Assembly (NCBI GenBank): GCA_030917925.1
Contig: JAUPTV010000160.1
Coordinates: forward strand, 1-34,779
DNA from: Pseudomonadota bacterium
GTDB lineage: Bacteria > Pseudomonadota > Gammaproteobacteria > Competibacterales > Competibacteraceae
Length of the DNA: 34,779 nucleotides
Reading direction: 5' to 3'
The notes under the pieces are model-generated. The model was not told the origin of the DNA, made no database searches, and saw only the letters and a program-made list of their open reading frames with translations. How positions within the stretch are numbered: position 1 is the first letter of the stretch; the number at the start of each line of letters is the position of its first letter. Shown here piece by piece: positions 18,806-26,696 of this stretch. A program made the position numbers and the translations under genes.

Positions 18806-19621
18806 ATGGCGGCATGGATTCATGACGAAGGCATGGCGCAGGGCAATCGCGCCCACCAGGAAGACGATTACGGCGTCTGTGAATTACCGCCGACCCTGGA
18901 CGCCGGAGATCTGTTGCTGGTGCTGGCCGATGGGATGGGCGGCGAACGGGGGGGTGCACGCGCCAGCGCCCTGGCGGTGCGCAGTTTTATCACTACTTAC
19001 GATCGGGTACCGGCAGAGACAATTCCCGAACGTCTCGCTCGCACACTGACTGAGGTCAATGCACAAATGGGGCAGGAAGCCGCCACCGATCCGGAAGCGC
19101 TGAACGGCATGGGATGCACCCTGCTGGCGGTGGTGCTGGCGGAAGAAGGTCTGTACTGGGTCAGCGTCGGGGATTCACCGCTTTGGCTGTGGCGACAGGG
19201 GCGGTTATACCGTCTGAATCAGGATCACGCTTATCGCAGCGTCCTGGCGCGTCAGGTTTCCAAAGGCCAAATCAGGGCGGACGTTGCCGCCCGGCATCCA
19301 GACCGCAATGCGCTGATGAGCGCGGTCACCGGCGATGCGCTGGATTTGATCGATTTGTCGCAACAAGCTCATGTGTTGTGGAATAGCGATCAGATTTTAC
19401 TGGCCAGCGATGGCGTATTGACCCTCGATGAGCGGGAAATCACGGCAATATTGGCCCATCGGCAGGTAGACGAGACGCCTTGTCAGGCATTACTGGCGGC
19501 GATTGCCGCCCATCAACGTCCACAGCAGGATAATGCCACGGTCGTATGGGCATGCTCGGCAAATGGGTTGCCGAACGAACCGTGGTGGCGTCGTTGGCGG
19601 GCGTTGCTGGGTGCCGGTTGA
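18806..19621 (+). CDS. PP2C-type protein phosphatase
   Basis: A 271-residue phosphatase expected to oppose the kinase two genes upstream. Motifs: AHQEDDYG (metal Asp), LADGMGGERGG, GMGCTLLAVV, VSVGDSPLWLW, LLASDGVLTL and QQDNATVVW near the end. These are all the metal-binding aspartates expected for an active PP2C of the compact bacterial class. It is shorter than, and not close to, the PP2C at 4173-5267. Start ATG 18806 follows GGAGAGA. It ends the operon and converges on ubiG. A short hairpin (GTCTG/CAGAC, 19622-19635) follows, without a T-tract. Confidence 0.94.
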   Translation: MAAWIHDEGMAQGNRAHQEDDYGVCELPPTLDAGDLLLVLADGMGGERGGARASALAVRSFITTYDRVPAETIPERLARTLTEVNAQMGQEAATDPEALNGMGCTLLAVVLAEEGLYWVSVGDSPLWLWRQGRLYRLNQDHAYRSVLARQVSKGQIRADVAARHPDRNALMSAVTGDALDLIDLSQQAHVLWNSDQILLASDGVLTLDEREITAILAHRQVDETPCQALLAAIAAHQRPQQDNATVVWACSANGLPNEPWWRRWRALLGAG

Positions 19622-19650
19622 GTCTGTCTTCAGACCAGCGCAGACAACGC

Positions 19651-20370
19651 TTATGGCGCGGTGTCGGGCCGACCGTAGACCATATAATTGACCGATACGC
19701 CCGGCCCCAGCCAGTAGCGACCGGTCAGCGGGTTATGGTGCAGGCCCGTCAATTCTCTGATGTTTAAACCCGTGGCCCGCGCCCAGCCGTCCAGTTCGGA
19801 AGGGCGGATAAACTTGCGGTAGTCGTGGGTGCCTTTCGGCAACATACGCAGCACATATTCCACGCCAATAATGACGAACAGATAAGACTTGGGATTGCGG
19901 TTAATCGTCGAGAAAATCACATGCCCATCGGGTTTGACCAGTTGGGCGCAGGCGCGGATGGTCGAGGCCGGATCGGGAACGTGCTCCAGCATTTCCATAC
20001 AGGTCACGACATCGAAACCGGCAGGTTCGCGCTCGGCCAGTTCCTCCGCCGTGATGCGCTGATAGTCCAGCTTCGCGCCGGATTCGAGTTGGTGTAATTG
20101 CGCCACCGCCAGCGGCGCTTCGCCCATGTCAATGCCGAGAACCTGTGCGCCGCGCAACGCCATACTCTCGGCGAGAATGCCGCCGCCACAGCCAATATCA
20201 ACCGTGCGCTTGCCCGCCAGACCGCCCACCCGTTGGTCGATATAGTCCAGCCGCAGCGGATTGATGTCGTGCAGCGGTTTGAATTCGCTGTCCGGGTCCC
20301 ACCAGCGGCTGGCGAGTTCCTCGAATTTGGCGATTTCGTGATCATCCACGTTCGGCTGAGCTGTCGTCAT
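19651..20370 (-). CDS. ubiG: Ubiquinone biosynthesis O-methyltransferase
   Basis: SAM-dependent methylation of both hydroxyl groups of the ubiquinone head-group precursors. Motif I reads [12 protein letters not shown] and is followed by [11 protein letters not shown] and [11 protein letters not shown]. The sequences [11 protein letters not shown] near the start and [14 protein letters not shown] at the end are UbiG-typical. I chose ATG 20370 ([12 protein letters not shown], 239 aa; E. coli 240), preceded by GGAACTGAAA; the open frame extends 30 codons further but that part is not conserved. It is downstream of mtaD with a 53-base gap, the same pairing as in Pseudomonas. Confidence 0.95.
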   Translation of the reverse strand: MTTAQPNVDDHEIAKFEELASRWWDPDSEFKPLHDINPLRLDYIDQRVGGLAGKRTVDIGCGGGILAESMALRGAQVLGIDMGEAPLAVAQLHQLESGAKLDYQRITAEELAEREPAGFDVVTCMEMLEHVPDPASTIRACAQLVKPDGHVIFSTINRNPKSYLFVIIGVEYVLRMLPKGTHDYRKFIRPSELDGWARATGLNIRELTGLHHNPLTGRYWLGPGVSVNYMVYGRPDTAP

Positions 20371-20423
20371 TTTCAGTTCCAGTTGGGAAGAAAGGTAGCG
20401 GTTTGACCGATAGCCACGGCATT

Positions 20424-21752
20424 TTACGCCCGGTCGGCAGCGGCAATTTGCTCCCGCCAACTCCGCGCCCGCTGGACGATTTCCGCTACATCCAGAGTGG
20501 TCAACTGCCGGTCGGCCAGCAAGCGGCGACCCGCCACCCAGACATCGCTAACCTGGTGGCGGCTCGCGGCATAAACCAGCGTGGAGAGTGGATGGTAGAC
20601 CGGCTCGGTTTCCGGGGCGCTGAGATCCACCGCAATGACATCCGCGGACTTGCCCGGCTCCAGTGAACCGATTTCCGCGGCCAGCCCCAGCGCCCGCGCC
20701 CCGTGGATCGTCGCCATACTCAGCACCCGTGCGGCGGGCAATACGGCAGCATCGCCAGCCATGCTCTTGCCCAACAAGGCGGTCAGGCGCATTTCGCCGA
20801 ACAGATCGAGATCGTTATTGCTGGCCGCGCCGTCCGTACCGATAGCGACATTGACTCCGGCAGCGTCCAGCCGGGCAACCGGACAGAAACCACTGGCCAA
20901 CTTGAGATTGGATTCCGGGCAATGGGCGACATGGGCGCCCGCCTGGGCAACGCGCTCAATTTCGGCAGGTTCCAATTGGGTCATGTGGACCGCCAGCAGA
21001 TGCGGTGATAACAAGCCAAGTTGTTCCAGCCGTTCCAGAGGCCGACAACCGTGTTCAGCGACGAATTGCGCGACTTCGGCCACGGTTTCGTGAACATGGA
21101 TATGGACCGGCAGGTTCAAATCCGCCGCCAACCGGCCAATCCGCTCCAAAGTGGGTGCTGACACCGTGTAGGGCGCATGGGGCGCAAAGGCGGTATGCAG
21201 CAACGGCTCAGACTTCAGGGCTTCATGCAGCGCCAACCCCTTGGCCAGATAGTCATCCCGATCACGAGCATAGGCGGTGGGAAAATCGAGGACAATCAGC
21301 CCCAGACAGGCGCGCATACCCGCTTCGCGAGCAGCGGCAGCAGCGATTTCCGGGAAAAAATACATATCGTTGAAGCAGGTCACGCCGCCGCGCAACATTT
21401 CTGCCATCGCCAGCCGGGTGCCGTCACGCACGAAGTCCGGATTCACCCATCGCGCTTCAGCAGGCCAGATATGGTCCTGCAACCAGGTCATTAGCGGCAG
21501 ATCGTCGGCCAGCCCACGCAACAGGGTCATACTAGCGTGCGTGTGGGCGTTGACTAGACCGGGCATCAGCACATGCCGTTCCAGATTCACGCAGGTCGCG
21601 GCCGGATAACGGGTCGCGGCTTCCGCCTGGGGTAAAAGGGCAAGAATGCGGCCATCCTGAATGACCAGCGCATGATGTTCAAGAACTTGCCCTTCCGGTT
21701 CGACCGGAACGATCCAGCGGGCCTTCAGCAAGGTAGCGACGGCTTGCGGCAT
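20424..21752 (-). CDS. mtaD: 5-methylthioadenosine / S-adenosylhomocysteine deaminase (amidohydrolase)
   Basis: A 442-residue amidohydrolase of the TrzA/AtzA-type deaminase group. The metal site begins with HTH (His70, His72) in [36 protein letters not shown] and [15 protein letters not shown] supply the other His and Asp ligands. In Pseudomonas the homologue next to ubiG, mtnA and gyrA deaminates methylthioadenosine to methylthioinosine. Here it also sits between ubiG and mtnA, supporting MTA salvage over a triazine role. The start is ATG 21752. It is read in the same direction as the OmpA-like gene, but a terminator separates them. Confidence 0.93.
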   Translation of the reverse strand: MPQAVATLLKARWIVPVEPEGQVLEHHALVIQDGRILALLPQAEAATRYPAATCVNLERHVLMPGLVNAHTHASMTLLRGLADDLPLMTWLQDHIWPAEARWVNPDFVRDGTRLAMAEMLRGGVTCFNDMYFFPEIAAAAAREAGMRACLGLIVLDFPTAYARDRDDYLAKGLALHEALKSEPLLHTAFAPHAPYTVSAPTLERIGRLAADLNLPVHIHVHETVAEVAQFVAEHGCRPLERLEQLGLLSPHLLAVHMTQLEPAEIERVAQAGAHVAHCPESNLKLASGFCPVARLDAAGVNVAIGTDGAASNNDLDLFGEMRLTALLGKSMAGDAAVLPAARVLSMATIHGARALGLAAEIGSLEPGKSADVIAVDLSAPETEPVYHPLSTLVYAASRHQVSDVWVAGRRLLADRQLTTLDVAEIVQRARSWREQIAAADRA

Positions 21753-21806
21753 ACGCGTTCTCCAAATAGGGATGCCGGATTTTATCGCGGCGAGTAGCCA
21801 GGGCGC

Positions 21807-21832
21807 AAAAAAAAGCCCCGGCGAACCGGGGC
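21807..21832 (-). terminator. Rho-independent terminator of the OmpA-family gene
   Basis: On the minus strand: GCCCCGG, loop TTCG, CCGGGGC, then eight T residues. A perfect 7-bp GC stem with a stable UUCG tetraloop and a U-tract lies 28 bases after the OmpA-like stop and upstream of mtaD. This is a textbook structure. Confidence 0.93.
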
Positions 21833-21860
21833 GTCGATCAGACGGTAGAACAGCCGGTGC

Positions 21861-22484
21861 TTACTGGCTGATCACCTTTTCCTTGGCAGTCACGGTGATG
21901 ACCACGCGGCGATTCAGCGCACGGCCCGCCGGGTTATCCCGGCCATTCGGCAGGGTGTTCGGCGCAACCGGCTCCGACTTGCCACGGCTGTCGGTAGTGA
22001 TCAGTCGGGCGGGAACGCCCTTGGAGGTCAGGTAGCTGGCCACGGTATCGGCGCGGCGCTGACCAAGGCGAAGGTTGTAGGCTTCAGTACCCTTGCTGTC
22101 CGTATGGCCGACGATCGACACAGAGGACACTGAAGCGACCCGGCGCAGGTCAGCCGACAGGCGATCCAGCTTGGCCATACCGGAGGGCTTCAGACTGGCC
22201 TTGTCGAAATCGAAGTAGGCGTCAGCGCCCAGGGTCATGGTCTCGACAACCGGAGCGGCCGGAGGCGGCTCGACCGCCGCAACGCCGCCACACTCGGGAA
22301 TATTCTTCGCAGCAGTCCAGAACGGGGTGCGAATGCAATTGCCATAGGGATCCTTGACGATCTTGTCGTAAGGATCAACCGCGTAAATGCAGCCGTATTT
22401 GTTGGCGGCCTGCGCAGGCAATGCGGCAAACAGGACCATCGAAGCAGCCAGACCCAGGCTGAGTTTATTCAGGTTTACTTTCAT
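21861..22484 (-). CDS. OmpA-family outer-membrane / peptidoglycan-binding protein
   Basis: A 207-residue exported protein. The start ATG 22484 (MKVNLNKLSLGLAA) has GGGAGAG upstream; a signal peptide ends near AQAA. A short Cys-containing amino segment (GCIYAVDPYDK, DPYGNCIRT, PECGG) is followed by a Pro-rich hinge. The OmpA C-terminal domain starts near residue 95 (YFDFDKASLKP, IVGHTDSKGTEAYN, LGQRRADTVASYL, NRRVVITV), with the Asp and Arg that hold diaminopimelate. No beta-barrel is present, so it is probably periplasmic, tethering to peptidoglycan. It sits between mtaD and mtnA, which adjoin each other in Pseudomonas. It has its own terminator and a long A/T-rich upstream region, so it is probably abundant and independently regulated. 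Confidence 0.93.
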   Translation of the reverse strand: MKVNLNKLSLGLAASMVLFAALPAQAANKYGCIYAVDPYDKIVKDPYGNCIRTPFWTAAKNIPECGGVAAVEPPPAAPVVETMTLGADAYFDFDKASLKPSGMAKLDRLSADLRRVASVSSVSIVGHTDSKGTEAYNLRLGQRRADTVASYLTSKGVPARLITTDSRGKSEPVAPNTLPNGRDNPAGRALNRRVVITVTAKEKVISQ

Positions 22485-22832
22485 CGGTATACTCTCCCAA
22501 TAGGCACTGAAAATTCGGTGCATGGCACGTCAAAGATTCCAGGTCGCGGGGACCGGTCCGGCTGAACCGCGATCCATCCACTCAATCAGTATACCCGACG
22601 AGCTTCCGTTGGCACGGGGAACCCGCCGGTTCTATTGTGTAATCATACAACATTGTGTCAGAATTGCAAAAAATGTTGTTTCGGCAATAAATGTCGATAT
22701 TTTGCACGCTATCTAGGCATTTTAGCAAGCATTTTTTGATCTTTCCCCGGCCTGGAATCCGTTGTGTTGTTGAATCACAACAGTCAAAATCGCCGTTTTT
22801 TCCAAAATTTCCCTAATTGAGTCGCCAAATCG
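22485..22832. promoter_or_regulatory. A/T-rich divergent control region of ompA-like gene and mtnA
   Basis: This 348-base stretch holds no gene. Its centre is much richer in A/T than the flanks. I see two inverted repeats built on a TTGTG/CACAA-like core: ACAACATT (22647-22654) with AATGTTGT (22672-22679), and GTTGTG (22761-22766) with CACAAC (22776-22781). They could be operators or transcript hairpins. Promoters must lie here, but no single -35/-10 pair is convincing. Confidence 0.5.
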
Positions 22833-23888
22833 ATGTTATCGCATGATGAAGATCAAGTGCGCGCCGTTATTTGGCGCGAGGATGCGCTGGAATTGCTGGA
22901 CCAGCGCCTGCTGCCGATGGAAACCTGCTACCGGCGGCTGACCGACGCGGCAGCGGTGGCTGAGGCGATCCACGACATGGTGGTGCGCGGTGCTCCGGCC
23001 ATTGGTATCGCGGCGGCGTATGGCGTGGTACTGGCGGCTCGTGCGCACTATGCCAGATATCCGGATCGCTGGCGGACATTGATTGATGAAGATGTGCAGC
23101 GACTGGCCGCCTCCCGTCCGACCGCTGTCAATCTGTGCTGGGCGTTGCGGCGGATGGAGGGCGTTATCGCGGAATGCGCTGACGACCCGACAGCGCGGTT
23201 ACTGGCCGAGGCGCAGGCGATTCACGCCGAGGATATTGCGGCGAATCGGCAGATGGGCGAACTGGGCGCAGCGGCACTGGGGAAACGGGGGGCGGTGTTG
23301 ACACATTGCAATGCGGGCGCATTAGCTACCGGTGGTTATGGCACGGCGCTGGGGGTGATTCGCAGCGGCTATGCGGCGGGACTGATTGAACGGGTCTACG
23401 CGGATGAAACCCGGCCCTGGTTGCAGGGAGCGCGGTTGACCGCCTGGGAGCTGGTGCAGGACCGGATTCCGGTCACGCTGCTGGCGGATGGTGCGGCAGC
23501 GGCGCTGATGCGGCAGGGTCAAGTGCGCTGGGTGATCGTCGGGGCGGATCGGATCGCGGCGAATGGCGATGTCGCTAACAAGATTGGCACTTATGGGCTG
23601 GCGGTCGCGGCCCGGCATCACGGCGTCCGGTTCATGGTGGTCGCGCCGACCTCGACGGTTGATCTGGAGATGGCTGACGGGAGAGGGATTCCTATTGAGC
23701 AGCGCAGCGCTGAGGAGTTGTTGACCTTGGGGGGGCAACCAGTGGCAGCGGCTGGGGTCGATGTCTGGAATCCTTCGTTTGATGTGACTCCGGCGGAGTT
23801 GGTGGATGTGCTGGTGACGGAACGCGGGGTGATTTGGGCACCGGATGCGGCGAAGATGGCCGGGATGATGGAACATCGCCCTTATTAG
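22833..23888 (+). CDS. mtnA: S-methyl-5-thioribose-1-phosphate isomerase
   Basis: Converts methylthioribose 1-phosphate to methylthioribulose 1-phosphate in methylthioadenosine salvage. The 351-residue length fits. Family marks: [20 protein letters not shown] near residue 50, [33 protein letters not shown] with the catalytic Cys, [40 protein letters not shown] with the catalytic Asp, and [14 protein letters not shown]. The start is ATG 22833, without a strong ribosome site. It is divergent from the ompA-like/mtaD/ubiG group and lies upstream of gyrA, as in Pseudomonas, although about 2.7 kb of accessory DNA now separates them. Confidence 0.95.
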   Translation: MLSHDEDQVRAVIWREDALELLDQRLLPMETCYRRLTDAAAVAEAIHDMVVRGAPAIGIAAAYGVVLAARAHYARYPDRWRTLIDEDVQRLAASRPTAVNLCWALRRMEGVIAECADDPTARLLAEAQAIHAEDIAANRQMGELGAAALGKRGAVLTHCNAGALATGGYGTALGVIRSGYAAGLIERVYADETRPWLQGARLTAWELVQDRIPVTLLADGAAAALMRQGQVRWVIVGADRIAANGDVANKIGTYGLAVAARHHGVRFMVVAPTSTVDLEMADGRGIPIEQRSAEELLTLGGQPVAAAGVDVWNPSFDVTPAELVDVLVTERGVIWAPDAAKMAGMMEHRPY

Positions 23889-24045
23889 GGAGGGCAGGTC
23901 AGCCGTTGCGTAAATCATGGTCTCAGACGGGCCTGTGCAACGACCTTCATACCTATAAAGTCAATGAGATAGCCGTCCATTTCTGCACAGCGAACCCCGG
24001 CTATCACAGGAAAATTTATAAGCGGAAACCTGTCTGAACTATTGT

Positions 24046-25419
24046 TTATGGTAGCAGCGCGTTAATGCGTATTAAGATTTGCTGTGCAAAATTGCGTCGA
24101 TAATTCAATGGATCCTGCCGGAAAATTTTGGTCAAGACATTGATCCACTGCGGGTCTTCCGGGTAGAGGCACGCAACCATCTGCATGGCTAAATCTGACT
24201 GGTCATCGCTTAAAACCCCGGGTTTAAAGATGGATGACAGTTGCGGGATAACTTGTCCAGCAAAGCATACCGCATTGGTTTTTTCATAAACCGTACCCCG
24301 CATTTTTTCAACGTCTCTTAAAACTTTGATGTGCCAGCCATTGAGGGTATTGTAGCTGATAATGTTCAAATAATAACTCAATTGATAAGCCATCATCCGA
24401 ATCGCAATGGGCATTCCACTTTCGCTCAATTGTAGTAATTTTTGGTGAAGATCTGAGGAAAATTCTGCACTGGCTCCGCGTAAAAAAATTACATCATTAC
24501 TATTTTTTTTGATGCTTTCCAACAATGGATATAAGTATTTATGACCATTGGTTTGCAAGAGAAGTTCGAGGTAGGCACGATACTTGTCGGTCGATGAATC
24601 TTGATAGGTTGCTCGACAAAAGCGTTCTCGGTCAATTTGAGTCTCAACTGAAAAATCCGCACCAAAGGTAAAGGCTAATTGATGGGCTTTATAAGGACTA
24701 GGTTTCAACAAACTTATCGGGGTTGGCTCTTTCAGGCTGGCAAAGTGTCGTCGCTGTTTGCGAATGGATTGATAAAACGCCGTCTCAAACGTTGGCCCCG
24801 AAGGTCCGGTCGCAGTATAACCATAGATCCAGCCGGCATTGGGAAGCAAGCGGCGCACCCGGTCACGATACGATGGTTGAAAGCGCGCAAAGGGATTATC
24901 TAAACTCAAGCTTTGCCCCTGACCATCATCAGTCGCCAGTGATCGACAGCCCAGCAGATAGACCTCTTTGGCATTCTGAAAGATTCCAGCGCAATGATTG
25001 GAACAAGCGCCACGTTCGAGAGTGGTCAATGGTAAAAGCACGGGTAAACTTTCGTGGCCGAAATAACCACTAAAATGCCCACTGATTACCACAACATCAC
25101 AGTATGTGGTTGTATTACAGGTTTCATCCAACCACTGTTCTGGCTCAAATTCGATTTGACCATCCGGCTTTCTATATTGCATAAGCTCGACCGAAGAAGC
25201 GATTGATCCCAACGCTCGACGCATCGCCTTAAATTCATTGTCCGAGTTGAGGGTAATGCCGCAAACCGTAATAGGTTCCGGGTCTGCGCTGCTGCTTGCA
25301 TCAATGGAAGACAGCGCAAAAATGATAAAAAATATCCAGACAGTGAGCCGCTTTATCCCATAGCAAGCTGTGTTATAGCCTTGCAGTGTAACTGATGGGA
25401 ATTCAGTAAGGCCGTTCAT
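24046..25419 (-). CDS. Exported protein of unknown function with possible caspase-type His/Cys pair
   Basis: A 457-residue protein. Residues 22-42 (IKRLTVWIFFIIFALSSIDA) form a signal peptide or anchor. VVVISGHFSGYFG (His115) and KEVYLLGCRSLATD (Cys158) follow strands in the arrangement of clan CD peptidases (caspase/CHAT: a His after the third strand, a Cys after the fourth). NAGWIYGYTATGPSG follows, where CHAT-like proteins have another core strand. The carboxy half (about 260-457) is helical, possibly HEAT-like. Eight or more other cysteines fit an oxidising compartment. Base composition is visibly more A/T-rich than the flanks and the gene has no operon partner, suggesting later arrival. 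The peptidase reading is inference from two short motifs; it may instead be a non-enzymatic relative. Confidence 0.75.
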   Translation of the reverse strand: MNGLTEFPSVTLQGYNTACYGIKRLTVWIFFIIFALSSIDASSSADPEPITVCGITLNSDNEFKAMRRALGSIASSVELMQYRKPDGQIEFEPEQWLDETCNTTTYCDVVVISGHFSGYFGHESLPVLLPLTTLERGACSNHCAGIFQNAKEVYLLGCRSLATDDGQGQSLSLDNPFARFQPSYRDRVRRLLPNAGWIYGYTATGPSGPTFETAFYQSIRKQRRHFASLKEPTPISLLKPSPYKAHQLAFTFGADFSVETQIDRERFCRATYQDSSTDKYRAYLELLLQTNGHKYLYPLLESIKKNSNDVIFLRGASAEFSSDLHQKLLQLSESGMPIAIRMMAYQLSYYLNIISYNTLNGWHIKVLRDVEKMRGTVYEKTNAVCFAGQVIPQLSSIFKPGVLSDDQSDLAMQMVACLYPEDPQWINVLTKIFRQDPLNYRRNFAQQILIRINALLP

Positions 25420-25590
25420 ACCGCCATCTCACTGTTGAGTTAGGTCATCATCAGCGCCATCGTTTTTCACGATACAGTACGTCCCTGGCAAGGGTTCTGG
25501 CTATTCTGACAACGGCTGGCGTGGATTTATCAGTAATTCCTCCAAGGAAATCGTGCGCACAACCGACTGGCGTTGTGCCTGGCCAATTTT

Positions 25591-26370
25591 TTAGTGATTA
25601 CAGCGGTCGTTATGGATGCCCCTGATGCCGGTTAGAAAAGCAACCAGCTTATCCAATTCCTGTTCAAGGTAGTCAGCAATTAAAGCGGTCATCGGCGTCA
25701 GGTCGCCAGGTTGATCGTTGTCCCAAGCGACATCCAGGGCTTCGTAATATCGCAACCGCGCCTCAACGGGCAGCACGACCGGCCAGTAACCGGACTTGAG
25801 CAGTTCGAGATTGAGTAGCAAGCGAGCGGTGCGGCCATTACCGTCGATAAATGGATGAATCAGGACCAGACGGGTATGAACGGCCGCAGCACGCGCTACC
25901 GGATGCAATGAACCCGCCGTATGTTGATGCCAGTCCAGAAAATCAGCCATCTGTTCCGCGACCCGATAATGCGGTGGCGGATCATGCCGCGCCCCGGCGA
26001 TCTTGACCTCCACCGTTCGGTAACGGCCCGCTTGCCCATTGTCGATATTTTTCAGCACTAATTGGTGAAGGTTCCTGATCTGCCACTCCGACAGTGCCTC
26101 TTGGCCTCGCACCAGATCCTCAACATAAAGAATCGCGTCTCGATGATTGATCACCTCGAAATGTTCACGCAGCGATTTACCGCCAATGGTGATACCTTCC
26201 AGCACGACCTTGGTTTCATTGAGCGTCAGCGTATTGCCCTCAATGGCGTTGGAATGATAAGTCCAGCGCAGCATCAGATCCTCGCGCAGACTGGCCAGCG
26301 TCGCTGCCGGCAACGGTCGATGCGCGTCCAGACACGCCTTGAGTTGGTCGATACGGGGAAATGGGGTCAT
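25591..26370 (-). CDS. Fic-domain protein (probable AMP-transferase)
   Basis: A 259-residue protein with the full Fic motif HPFIDGNGRTAR (His172 to Arg180), the signature of enzymes that attach AMP from ATP to target hydroxyl groups. The inhibitory motif (S/T)xxxE(G/N) is in the same chain at the start (Ser40-Asn-Ala-Ile-Glu44-Gly), so it is an internally inhibited class II Fic protein. LRWTYHSNAIEGNTL and LEGITIGGKSLREHFEV are typical of stand-alone Fic proteins. The carboxy segment (about 205-259) is helical and could bind targets or DNA. The start is ATG 26370 (MTPFPRIDQL). A 59-codon frame ends six bases upstream. The target is unknown. Some Fic enzymes modify gyrase or topoisomerase IV, which is notable given that gyrA is adjacent, but that is only suggestive. 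Confidence 0.92.
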   Translation of the reverse strand: MTPFPRIDQLKACLDAHRPLPAATLASLREDLMLRWTYHSNAIEGNTLTLNETKVVLEGITIGGKSLREHFEVINHRDAILYVEDLVRGQEALSEWQIRNLHQLVLKNIDNGQAGRYRTVEVKIAGARHDPPPHYRVAEQMADFLDWHQHTAGSLHPVARAAAVHTRLVLIHPFIDGNGRTARLLLNLELLKSGYWPVVLPVEARLRYYEALDVAWDNDQPGDLTPMTALIADYLEQELDKLVAFLTGIRGIHNDRCNH

Positions 26371-26376
26371 TGGCGA

Positions 26377-26556
26377 TCAGACAAATTCTTGATAAAGCAC
26401 AGCTTGCCGTTGATGGACGGCCTGCTCGAACCCGCTACGATTTCCAGACAGTTTAATGAGTTCCACCACGGTGCCCTGCAAGATCAGGTCATTTCCTCGA
26501 AGTATAGACGCCAAACCCGACAACGCGAAAATGCCCTGCCGTAAAGTCTGAATCAC
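26377..26556 (-). CDS. Possible 59-residue small protein upstream of fic
   Basis: A frame from GTG 26556 to TGA 26377, ending six bases before the Fic start. It encodes a mildly hydrophobic then charged peptide (VIQTLRQGIFALSGLASIL near the start, HQRQAVLYQEFV at the end). It has no (S/T)xxxE(G/N) motif, so it is not a VbhA-type Fic antitoxin. No ribosome site is visible before the GTG, and no family is recognised. It may be chance; it is recorded because it fits the gap and the strand. The rest of the 326-base gap to gyrA holds only the gyrA promoter. Confidence 0.3.
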   Translation of the reverse strand: MIQTLRQGIFALSGLASILRGNDLILQGTVVELIKLSGNRSGFEQAVHQRQAVLYQEFV

Positions 26557-26631
26557 GGATTAAACGGATTACCGGATGACACGGAACCCGCCAGGTTCAA
26601 GCACAATTCGACGCCGATTATGCGCCATTCG

Positions 26632-26640
26632 TGCTAAAAT
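26632..26640 (+). promoter_or_regulatory. Candidate extended -10 promoter of gyrA
   Basis: TGCTAAAAT (extended TG-n plus TAAAAT) lies 57 bases upstream of the gyrA start at 26697. No good -35 is present at standard spacing, which is usual for extended -10 promoters. The ribosome site AGAGG (26686-26690) follows. Confidence 0.45.
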
Positions 26641-26696
26641 TCGTTCTTTCGCACCACCGCCCACCGGGGCGGGTCCGGCTTGCTCAGAGGCTCATG

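Noticed and set aside
20371-20460. 30-residue extension of UbiG
   Set aside because: Not UbiG-like in sequence and overlaps the end of mtaD; ATG 20370 has a good ribosome site and gives the family length.
26631-26696. Upstream start of gyrA
   Set aside because: The extra residues are not GyrA-like and overlap the likely promoter; AGAGG precedes the ATG at 26697.
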